Source of the DNA: Anaerolineae bacterium
Lineage (GTDB): Bacteria; Chloroflexota; Anaerolineae; Aggregatilineales; Ch27
Direction of reading: 5' to 3'
DNA: 64,000 bases
Assembly (NCBI GenBank): GCA_013178165.1
Contig: JABLXG010000009.1
Coordinates: forward strand, 22,520 to 86,519
A program made the position numbers and the translations under genes. Below the pieces are notes generated by a model. It was not told where the DNA came from. It searched no databases and saw only the letters and a list, made by a program, of their open reading frames with translations. Positions 27,521 to 34,532 of the stretch are shown piece after piece (within the stretch, counting starts at the first letter, position 1; every line of letters begins with the position of its first letter).

Positions 27521-28360
27521 ATGCAGTACGCGAAACAGGAGGCGATTGTGGCACAGAGTAAGGTACAACAACATGCCAGAGTTCCTGATCGTTGGCGCCG
27601 CATGGTCAATCCCAAGGTCCTCTGGGCTTATGTGGTGGTTATCCTCGGCATTTTGATAGTCCTGGCGATCTATTTTGATCCCTCTTATCGTGACGCCTTC
27701 GACTACATCTGGCCGGGTGTGCAAATGACATTGTTCCTGACCGTGACGTCGTTTGCCCTTTCGCTGGTCATCGGCCTGCTGGCAGGGCTGGCCAGAGTCT
27801 CAACCAACCCGATTCTATACAATATCGCCACGTTCTATGTGGAAACCATCCGTGGCGTACCGATTCTGGTGCAGCTTCTGTACGTAACTTTTGTGATTTT
27901 CCCTCTGTTTGTTGATGGCCTGACAGCAGCGGGGTTTGGCTTCTCGATCCGTGACGTTGAGATGCATACCCGCGTCATCTTCGGGCTGGCGCTGGCGTAC
28001 GGCGCATTTGAGGCCGAGGTCTTCCGGGCCGGAATCGAGTCTATCGATAAGGGGCAGATGGAAGCAGCACGCTCGCTCGGTATGTCTTACCGCCAGGCGA
28101 TGCGTTACGTGATCCTACCGCAGGCGATTCGGACCGTGCTGCCCCCGCTCGGCAACGACTTTATTGCCATGCTCAAGGACACGTCTCTGGCGTCGGCGCT
28201 GGCGGTAGGTGAAATCACGCATCTCAGCCGTCAGCACCGTAACCGTACATTCACCACCTTCCAGCCGTTGAATGTTGCGGCCTTCCTGTATCTTGCGATG
28301 ACTCTCCTACTGACCCGCAGTGTCCGATATCTGGAACGAAGGATGTCTCCCAATGAGTGA
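27521..28360 (+). CDS. Amino-acid ABC transporter permease, HisM/GlnP type
   Basis: A 279-residue inner-membrane permease of the polar amino-acid uptake family. A hydrophobic helix near 30-50 precedes the HisM/GlnP domain. That domain includes '[19 protein letters not shown]' and the EAA loop '[22 protein letters not shown]' (split), which docks on the ATPase. A single permease gene implies a homodimer. It overlaps the ATPase gene by 8 nt, so translation is probably coupled. It presumably serves the tandem binding protein upstream. Confidence 0.95.
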   Translation: MQYAKQEAIVAQSKVQQHARVPDRWRRMVNPKVLWAYVVVILGILIVLAIYFDPSYRDAFDYIWPGVQMTLFLTVTSFALSLVIGLLAGLARVSTNPILYNIATFYVETIRGVPILVQLLYVTFVIFPLFVDGLTAAGFGFSIRDVEMHTRVIFGLALAYGAFEAEVFRAGIESIDKGQMEAARSLGMSYRQAMRYVILPQAIRTVLPPLGNDFIAMLKDTSLASALAVGEITHLSRQHRNRTFTTFQPLNVAAFLYLAMTLLLTRSVRYLERRMSPNE

Positions 28361-29111
28361 CAAACCTGCGCCGAGCGATGACATTATCATCCTGGAGAAC
28401 ATCTATAAGGCGTTTGGCCCGGTTCAGGCTGTGCGGGGTGTCAGCCTGCGGGTAAAGCGCGGTGAGGTAGTTGTCATCATTGGCCCCAGTGGCTCCGGTA
28501 AGAGCACTTTGCTGCGCTGCATCAACCACCTGGAAGCCATAGACAGCGGCGACATCTGGATCGATGGCATTCACCTGACACATCGCCAGACCGACATCAA
28601 CAAGGTGCGTGAAGAGATCGGCATGGTGTTTCAGCTCTTCAACCTATTTCCCAATTACACCGTGCTGGAAAACATCATGTTGGCGCAGCGGGTGGTGCGT
28701 AAACGCAGTAAGGAGGAAGCGCGCCGGATTGCCATGGAAAACCTGCAGAAGGTCGGCATTCCGGAAAAAGCCGAAAGTTACCCGGCGCAACTCTCAGGCG
28801 GGCAGCAACAGCGCGTAGCGATCGCGCGTGCGCTGGCCATGAACCCGAAGATCATGTTGTTCGACGAGCCAACATCGGCCCTGGACCCGGAGATGATCAA
28901 AGAGGTTCTGGATGTCATGCTGCAACTGGCCAAGGAAGGCATGACTATGGTGGTCGTAACCCACGAGATGGGTTTCGCCAGAGCCGCTGCCGATCGGATT
29001 GTGTTCATGGATAACGGTGAAAAGATTGAGGAAACCACACCAGAGAAGCTCTTCAGCGCGCCAGAGCACGACCGCACCCGGCAATTCCTGAGCCGCATCC
29101 TGGCCCACTGA
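28353..29111 (+). CDS. Amino-acid ABC transporter ATPase, GlnQ/HisP type
   Basis: The 252-residue ATPase has Walker A '[18 protein letters not shown]', Q-loop '[19 protein letters not shown]', signature '[15 protein letters not shown]', Walker B '[15 protein letters not shown]' and the H-loop 'VVTHEMGFA'. The string 'RCINHLE' after Walker A is typical of the polar amino-acid subfamily. The chosen ATG at 28353 overlaps the permease end; a longer frame upstream is inside the permease. This is the third and last gene of the importer operon. Confidence 0.96.
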   Translation: MSDKPAPSDDIIILENIYKAFGPVQAVRGVSLRVKRGEVVVIIGPSGSGKSTLLRCINHLEAIDSGDIWIDGIHLTHRQTDINKVREEIGMVFQLFNLFPNYTVLENIMLAQRVVRKRSKEEARRIAMENLQKVGIPEKAESYPAQLSGGQQQRVAIARALAMNPKIMLFDEPTSALDPEMIKEVLDVMLQLAKEGMTMVVVTHEMGFARAAADRIVFMDNGEKIEETTPEKLFSAPEHDRTRQFLSRILAH

Positions 29112-29149
29112 GCCATACAACAAGCCACCTACAGAGAAAGTAGAAAGTA

Positions 29150-29259
29150 GGAAGAACATGAATCTACTATTATCACAATAGATAATATATATTTTATAAG
29201 TTTTACATATTATTTTGAGCTTTATTTGTTGGGGCAGGGGGGGTATTAATTTACCCGGA
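29150..29259. other. AT-rich intergenic patch next to the recombinase gene
   Basis: Between the ATPase stop and the recombinase stop lies about 100 bp of strikingly AT-rich DNA (for example gataatatatattttataag), followed by ggggcagggggggt. The surroundings are GC-rich. A short inverted repeat ctatt/aatag is present. No gene is seen. The composition suggests an insertion boundary or the remains of an attachment region. Confidence 0.45.
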
Positions 29260-30249
29260 TTACGGCTGGAAAACCCTCGGAGGCAACCGATCCGTCACAT
29301 CGGGACGTCCGATATAGCCAAAAGTCATCTCAATCGTCTCATGACCCATATTCTGCCGGATAGCATCTACCTTGACGCCAGCATCATATAGTCGCCGGGC
29401 GTAGGTCCGGCGGCAGTCATGCGGTTGTACCACGCGCATTCTCCCCTGAATCTCAATCGGATAGCGGGCCAGAATCTTCTGGATGGTACGTTCATTGAGC
29501 GGTGTTTCCCGCACATGATCACCTTTGCGCAGACCGCGAAATACATAGCCACTATCAATATTGGCTTTGCGCAACCAGGCGTCAACATAAGACAGGCACC
29601 AGTCAAGTTCGCCGTATGGGATCAGCCGTTCCTTTTGTCCTTTCCCGGCGCGGACGTGCAGAGCAAGCGCACCTTCAAGATGCTGGCGCAGATCTTGCGT
29701 CTGCAGAGCACATAGTTCCGCCTCGCGGATGCCGGTGCAGAGTAGCAGGGCGATGATCGCCCGATCGCGTGTACCAGCAAGGGTACTGCTGTCCGGTGCA
29801 GCCAGCAGTGCGCGCACTTCCGCCTGGCTAAGGCGGAGCCGCTCGGAGTCAGCCCGATCCTGGCGCGAACGCGTTCGGACGCTGGCTGCGCGCGGGTCAA
29901 TAGCGGCCTGAATTCGCGCAATGAGTTCATCGACAAGCGCCTTATGTTCAGCAAAGCTTGCCTGTGGAGGAACCAGTGAGAAAAACAGGCGCCGGTTCAA
30001 TAGCAGCTCTCTATATCGCGTGCGGACGGTAGATAGATGCACCGCCACGCTCTCCGGGGACAATCCTTCCTCATGAAGCAGGTAATCCCGATAACGACGC
30101 AAATCCGGCGCGGCCCAGCCGCCGCCCGTGGCGTTGAGCCAGCTGGCAAACTTGTTGAGCCGATGGCGGCCATCTTTGCTGGAGTCAGCAGGCACAAGAA
30201 CCTGAAAGTTATCGTTGACCGTTGCCAAAGTGCGCGATCTTGCTTTCAT
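29260..30249 (-). CDS. Tyrosine recombinase / phage-type integrase
   Basis: A 329-residue site-specific recombinase of the XerC/XerD/phage integrase superfamily. An N-terminal SAM-like core-binding domain (about 30-110) precedes the catalytic domain. All catalytic positions are seen: Arg in 'TGIREAEL', Lys in 'GKGQKERL', His-x-x-Arg in 'PHDCRRTY', His in 'NMGHETIEM' and the nucleophile Tyr in 'FGYIG'. It therefore looks active. The ATG at 30249 or a GTG at 30261 may be the start. No excisionase, phage or conjugation genes are adjacent, so it may be a housekeeping-like Xer variant or the relic of an element. Confidence 0.93.
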   Translation of the reverse strand: MKARSRTLATVNDNFQVLVPADSSKDGRHRLNKFASWLNATGGGWAAPDLRRYRDYLLHEEGLSPESVAVHLSTVRTRYRELLLNRRLFFSLVPPQASFAEHKALVDELIARIQAAIDPRAASVRTRSRQDRADSERLRLSQAEVRALLAAPDSSTLAGTRDRAIIALLLCTGIREAELCALQTQDLRQHLEGALALHVRAGKGQKERLIPYGELDWCLSYVDAWLRKANIDSGYVFRGLRKGDHVRETPLNERTIQKILARYPIEIQGRMRVVQPHDCRRTYARRLYDAGVKVDAIRQNMGHETIEMTFGYIGRPDVTDRLPPRVFQP

Positions 30250-30274
30250 GAGGGCGCTCACATTCTGACAGATA

Positions 30275-30313
30275 ATAAGGGCGCATTAGGGACTTTATAC
30301 GCCCTTATAAAGT
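30275..30313. repeat. Two overlapping inverted repeats upstream of the recombinase gene
   Basis: Arms ataagggcg (30275-30283) and cgcccttat (30300-30308) form one 9-bp inverted repeat. Arms actttata (30292-30299) and tataaagt (30306-30313) form another of 8 bp with a 6-nt centre. The two share bases and cannot form at once as hairpins. They lie 14-52 nt before the recombinase start, where an operator or a recombinase binding site would be expected. Confidence 0.6.
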
Positions 30314-30330
30314 AGCACTGATTTGCCCTC

Positions 30331-30357
30331 TTGGCAAGCTCTTGACAGGTGTATAAT
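30331..30357 (+). promoter_or_regulatory. Promoter of the TPP-riboswitch/thiBPQ transcript
   Basis: A perfect TATAAT (30352-30357) lies about 35 nt ahead of the riboswitch. TTGGCA (30331-30336) stands 15 nt upstream, a short spacer. A consensus TTGACA (30342-30347) is too close to that -10 and could serve a start further downstream. The exact pairing is unsure. Confidence 0.55.
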
Positions 30358-30389
30358 ATATATTGATATCCGTTTAACAACTGATACTG

Positions 30390-30484
30390 TATGGCCAGGG
30401 GAGTTCGCAACGCGAACTGAGAGGACGTAGTAGCGTCGACCCTGTGACCTGATCCGGGTAATACCGGCGTAGGGAGAGCCAGTT
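30390..30484 (+). ncRNA. TPP riboswitch (THI element)
   Basis: The aptamer has the conserved pieces in order: cagggg, ctgagagg (30417-30424 region), gaccctgtgacctgatc and the ccgggtaataccggcgtaggga stretch (split here) that forms the pyrimidine and diphosphate pockets. P1 can close with tggc (30392-30395) and gcca (30478-30481). It lies just before the thiamine importer genes. Bound TPP is expected to reduce expression through the following terminator. Confidence 0.96.
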
Positions 30485-30495
30485 TTCAAGAACGC

Positions 30496-30523
30496 AATTG
30501 CCACCCTACGCGGTGGCAATTTT
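30496..30523 (+). terminator. Terminator in the TPP riboswitch expression platform
   Basis: aattgccacc (30496-30505) pairs with ggtggcaatt (30512-30521) around a 6-nt loop, followed by a weak U-tract. The stretch ccctacgc (30504-30511), covering the end of the left arm and the loop, is perfectly complementary to gcgtaggg (30467-30474) in the aptamer. This gives a plausible antiterminator when TPP is absent. Confidence 0.82.
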
Positions 30524-30577
30524 CATCTCTCCCTCCCTCTATCGAAGGTTTTTGCCAGTTCCGGGAGGTGTGCTGTG

Positions 30578-31654
30578 ATGAGAAGAAAGTATGTCTGGTG
30601 GGTTTGCATATTGCTTGTGGCGTTCGCTGCTACAGGACCGCTTAACGCGCTCCAGCAACCGGTTGAGTTGACCCTGATCACTCATGACAGCTTTAGCGTC
30701 AGTGAGGAAGTGCTGAGCAGCTTTGAACAGGAAGCGGGAATCCGGGTACGCATCCTGCGCGCTGGCGACACCGGCACCATGATCAACCAGGCGATCCTGA
30801 GCCGCAACAATCCGCTGGCGGATGTCCTGTATGGGCTTGATAACACTTTCTTGACGCGAGCTTTGGATGCTGATCTGTTTGTGCCCTACGAATCGCCGTT
30901 GCTGAAGGATGTTGCGGAAGAGTTCATCCTCGACAGCCAGCATCGCGTCACGCCAATCGACTATGGCGATGTCTGCCTTAACTACGACAAAGCATACTTT
31001 GCGGAACATGATCTGTTGCTGCCTGCCAGTTTCGAAGATTTGACCAAGCCAGAATACCGTGGCCTGCTGGTAGTTGAAAACCCCGCCACCTCCTCACCTG
31101 GTCTGGCTTTCCTGCTGGCAACAATCGGTTATTTTGGCACGGGGAATGAAGAGGAGGAGATACAGCCTTACACTTACCTCGACTTCTGGGCGGACCTTGT
31201 CGCTAACGATGTACTGGTGGTCGATAGCTGGAGCGATGCTTACTACGGAGAATTCAGCGCGACCGGGGATGGTACGAGGCCACTGGTGGTGAGTTATGCC
31301 AGCAGCCCGCCCGCCGAGGTCTACTTCGCTGAAGAAGAGCTTGAGGACGCTCCAACCGGCAGCATCACAGCGAGCGGAATGTGCTTCCGCCAGATCGAGT
31401 TCGCTGGAATTCTGGCTGGAACACAGCGCATTGAAGCAGCACAGCGCTTCATCGACTTCCTGCTAAGCCGGCCATTCCAGGAAGATATGCCGCTGCAGAT
31501 GTTTGTCTTCCCGGTCAACAGAGAGGCCGAACTACCTGAAGTTTTCGCCAGGTATGCCGCCATTCCGGAAGAGCCGGCCTATCTGGACAGCGAGACCATC
31601 GCAGCGTACCGGGAGGAATGGATCGAGGCATGGACCAGCGTCGTCCTCCGCTAA
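30578..31654 (+). CDS. thiB: Thiamine ABC transporter substrate-binding protein
   Basis: Extracytoplasmic binding protein for thiamine or its phosphates. The 358-residue product begins with a signal peptide (about 1-25) and continues with the iron/thiamine-type cluster: 'ELTLITHDSFSVSEEVLSSF', 'AGDTGTMINQAILSRNNPLADVLYGLDNTFL' (split) and 'PIDYGDVCLNYDKAYF', closely following the ThiB pattern. GGGAGGTG stands 8 nt before ATG 30578. The gene is the first behind the TPP riboswitch, which fixes the substrate class. It overlaps the permease gene. Confidence 0.95.
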   Translation: MRRKYVWWVCILLVAFAATGPLNALQQPVELTLITHDSFSVSEEVLSSFEQEAGIRVRILRAGDTGTMINQAILSRNNPLADVLYGLDNTFLTRALDADLFVPYESPLLKDVAEEFILDSQHRVTPIDYGDVCLNYDKAYFAEHDLLLPASFEDLTKPEYRGLLVVENPATSSPGLAFLLATIGYFGTGNEEEEIQPYTYLDFWADLVANDVLVVDSWSDAYYGEFSATGDGTRPLVVSYASSPPAEVYFAEEELEDAPTGSITASGMCFRQIEFAGILAGTQRIEAAQRFIDFLLSRPFQEDMPLQMFVFPVNREAELPEVFARYAAIPEEPAYLDSETIAAYREEWIEAWTSVVLR

Positions 31655-33318
31655 GCGAGATACTCTTAGGCGTGCGGCACGGGCTGTTGCTCGTGCCGCT
31701 ACTCTTCCTGGCGGTCTTTTTCTTCTACCCGCTCACTGCCATTCTGGCCATTGGTCTGGCACCTGAAGGCACTATCGACCTTAGCAGCTTTCTGGAGCTT
31801 CTCTCATCAGATTACTACCGGCGAATCATCGGCTTTACAGCAGGACAGGCTACGCTCTCCACCATGTTGACGCTGGTGTTGGCCCTGCCCGGCGCTTACG
31901 TCTTTGCCCGTTACGAATTTCCCTTGAAACGCACGCTGCTTTCTCTGTCCGTCTTGCCATTTATATTACCAACACTAGTTGTTTCAGCGGCATTTACCGC
32001 CTTGCTAGGTAGGACGGGTGTTATCAATACACTCGCGGCGTCAATGCTGGGCTTGACAGAGCCGCCCATTGCACTTGAGCGAACGTTCGCTATCATCCTC
32101 ATCGCCCACGTTTTCTACAACTATCCGCTGGCACTACGGATGATCAGCAGCTTCTGGGTTAACCAAAGCCCTCAGATTGAAGAAGCGGCCCGTTTACTGG
32201 GCTGTCACGGATGGCGTCTCTGGTGGTTTGTACGCATCCCTCTGCTCCGCCCTATCATCCTTGCCTCCGGGCTACTGATCTTTGTGTTTACCTTTACCAG
32301 TTTCGGGGTCATCCTGATCCTGGGCGGGCCACGCTTTGCCACCCTTGAGGTTGAGATATTCCGCCAGACCACCAGCTACCTCAACCTCCCGATGGCGGCT
32401 GCGCTCTCGCTGATCCAGATGGGGATACTCTTCGCGCTGATGGCGGTCTATGCACGGCTGCAAAACCAGATAGCCAGCGAATTGCGGTCATCCAGATCGG
32501 TAAGCCGTAAGCCCAATAGGTTCTCCCAAAAGTTGATGGTTGCCGCCAATCTAGGATTCATGGGCCTACTGTTATTTGTCCCTCTGGCCGCCCTGGTGAT
32601 CCGATCGTTGACACTTGGCGAAAACAGGTTTACGTTGCGCTACTACACGGCACTGGCGCACAACCCGCGTGGCTCAATTCTGTTTGTGCCCCCGATCGAG
32701 GCGGTAGGCAACTCCCTGTTCTTCGCCACAGGAACTATGTTAGTGGCTGTCCTGCTGGGACTGCTGACGGCGCAACTGCTCACACAACAGTGGCGGATTG
32801 CACGCTGGCTGGACCCACTGTTCATGCTTCCCCTGGCTGCCAGTGCAGCGACGCTAGGTTTCGGGTACATCGTCGCCCTAGATGAACCACCTCTCAACCT
32901 GCGCACTTCCCCTGTCTTGCTGCTCATCGCTCATACGCTGGTAGCCCTGCCCTTTGTGGTGCGCAGTGTACTCCCCGCGATGCGCAGCATTCCGGCACAT
33001 ATCCATGAGGCAGCAAAGACACTCGGCGCATCACCCTGGCAAGTCTGGCGCCTCGTCGATCTGCCTCTGATCGGGCGTGGTCTCGCCGTTGGTGCAACGT
33101 TCGCCTTCACAGTCAGCATGGGCGAGTTTGGAGCTTCAGTCTTTGTTGCCAGACCCGAAATTCCGACTATTCCGATCGCCATCTACCGCTTGCTGGGCCA
33201 ACCGGGAGTAGTTAATTACGGGCAGGCGCTAGCGCTGAGTGTCCTTCTGATGATCGTGTGTGGCCTCAGTTTGAGTATCATCGAGCAACTGCGCCTGACA
33301 GGTGTGGGGGAATTCTGA
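31618..33318 (+). CDS. thiP: Thiamine ABC transporter permease
   Basis: A 566-residue double-length permease with two fused BPD_transp_1 domains and about 12 transmembrane helices. Two EAA loops are visible: 'EAARLLGCHGWRLWWFVRIPLLRP' (about 192-215, split) and 'EAAKTLGASPWQVWRLVDLPL' (about 464-484, split). The fused layout is the norm for ThiP and FbpB. It overlaps thiB by 37 nt; an ATG at 31630 is an alternative start. Its stop overlaps the ATPase start as TGATG. Confidence 0.94.
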   Translation: MDRGMDQRRPPLSEILLGVRHGLLLVPLLFLAVFFFYPLTAILAIGLAPEGTIDLSSFLELLSSDYYRRIIGFTAGQATLSTMLTLVLALPGAYVFARYEFPLKRTLLSLSVLPFILPTLVVSAAFTALLGRTGVINTLAASMLGLTEPPIALERTFAIILIAHVFYNYPLALRMISSFWVNQSPQIEEAARLLGCHGWRLWWFVRIPLLRPIILASGLLIFVFTFTSFGVILILGGPRFATLEVEIFRQTTSYLNLPMAAALSLIQMGILFALMAVYARLQNQIASELRSSRSVSRKPNRFSQKLMVAANLGFMGLLLFVPLAALVIRSLTLGENRFTLRYYTALAHNPRGSILFVPPIEAVGNSLFFATGTMLVAVLLGLLTAQLLTQQWRIARWLDPLFMLPLAASAATLGFGYIVALDEPPLNLRTSPVLLLIAHTLVALPFVVRSVLPAMRSIPAHIHEAAKTLGASPWQVWRLVDLPLIGRGLAVGATFAFTVSMGEFGASVFVARPEIPTIPIAIYRLLGQPGVVNYGQALALSVLLMIVCGLSLSIIEQLRLTGVGEF

Positions 33319-34397
33319 TGCTGAGCGTTCACCAGGTAAGTTTTGGATACAACGGCGAACAGACCCTTCACAACATCAATCTGGATGTTCAGCCGGGTGA
33401 AATCATGTGTCTGCTAGGCCCCAGCGGCTGTGGCAAAACCACGCTACTCCGGACCATCGCCGGCCTGGAAACACCGCAGCGTGGAGAGATTCTGTTTGAT
33501 GGTATGCCGGTGACCCGGACTCCTGTTCATGAGCGCGACTTCGGGCTGATGTTTCAGGACTATGCCCTGTTCCCACATTTGAACGTCGCGGAGAATATCC
33601 GGTTCGGATTGCGTATGCACCGGTTGCGGCACGACGAAAGCGCCCAGCGCTTGAAGGAAGTGCTTGAGCTTGTTGATCTGCAGGGATACGAAAACCGCAG
33701 TGTTCATGAGATTTCAGGCGGAGAACGCCAGCGTGTAGCCCTGGCCAGAAGCCTGGCTCCAAAACCACGACTCTTGATGCTTGACGAACCACTCGGTTCG
33801 CTTGATGCAGCCTTACGGGAGCAGCTGGTGGTGCAACTGCGGACGATTATCAAGCGCGCTGGCCTGACCAGCATTTACGTTACACATGATCAGCAAGAAG
33901 CTTTTGCCATTGCTGACCGAATTGCAGTGATGCGCGACGGCTGCATCGAGCAGATCGACACTCCACAACAGCTCTACCTGTATCCCCGAACAGTGTTTGT
34001 CGCCCGGTTTTTGGGCTTGCAGAACCTTGTCCCCGTCACGGCAATTGATGGCGACTCAGCAGAGACCAGCATCGGGCGCTTTCCCCTTAACTGGAAACAG
34101 CAAGACCCTCGGATACCGGAGGCGCTCTTGATCCATCCAGGGGGAATCCAGCTTGTCACCGGAAAGCCTGGAGCGTCGCACCCTGTCCTGACAGGAACGA
34201 TAAACCGTTGCGTCTTCGCCGGCGACTCGTACCGTCTGACAGTGACCCTCCACCAGGCGACAGGGATTGTGTTCTCTTTCCGCCTGCCGACAACAGAAAC
34301 TATGAATGGCGCACGCTGCCCACAATATGGTGAGCAGATCGCGATCACCTATGACCCTAATCTGGTCGTCCCCCTGTGGGGATCATCACCCTGTTAG
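33318..34397 (+). CDS. thiQ: Thiamine ABC transporter ATPase
   Basis: A 359-residue ATPase with Walker A 'GPSGCGKTTLLRTIAGLE', Q-loop 'MFQDYALFPHLNV', signature 'ISGGERQRVALARSL', Walker B 'LLMLDEPLGSLD' and H-loop 'VTHDQQEAFAI'. A C-terminal TOBE-like domain (about 245-355) makes it longer than enterobacterial ThiQ and more like PotA/FbpC; the TPP riboswitch and thiB support thiamine transport. It starts within the permease stop codon (TGATG). This is the last gene of the operon. Confidence 0.93.
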   Translation: MLSVHQVSFGYNGEQTLHNINLDVQPGEIMCLLGPSGCGKTTLLRTIAGLETPQRGEILFDGMPVTRTPVHERDFGLMFQDYALFPHLNVAENIRFGLRMHRLRHDESAQRLKEVLELVDLQGYENRSVHEISGGERQRVALARSLAPKPRLLMLDEPLGSLDAALREQLVVQLRTIIKRAGLTSIYVTHDQQEAFAIADRIAVMRDGCIEQIDTPQQLYLYPRTVFVARFLGLQNLVPVTAIDGDSAETSIGRFPLNWKQQDPRIPEALLIHPGGIQLVTGKPGASHPVLTGTINRCVFAGDSYRLTVTLHQATGIVFSFRLPTTETMNGARCPQYGEQIAITYDPNLVVPLWGSSPC

Positions 34398-34471
34398 GCG
34401 GAATAACAACGTCAGGAAAGCATCAGGTGTCAGTAGGTTGATGGTCGGATAGCCTGGACCCTGGCATGACG

Positions 34472-34477
34472 TATAAT
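34472..34477 (+). promoter_or_regulatory. Putative -10 element of the SGNH-lipoprotein gene
   Basis: A perfect TATAAT precedes the ATG at 34533 by 55 nt. No good -35 element was found at the proper spacing. If this is the true -10, an in-frame ATG at 34476 lies inside it and cannot be the translation start. Confidence 0.45.
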
Positions 34478-34532
34478 GGGGGAAGAAAGATCTACGTGGA
34501 TACCGGTGGTATTCAGACTGGAGCAGCGGTAC

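Noticed and set aside
29150..30313. A prophage or integrative element around the recombinase
   Set aside because: Flanking genes are complete transporter operons and no phage, replication or transfer genes are present; only the recombinase is supported.
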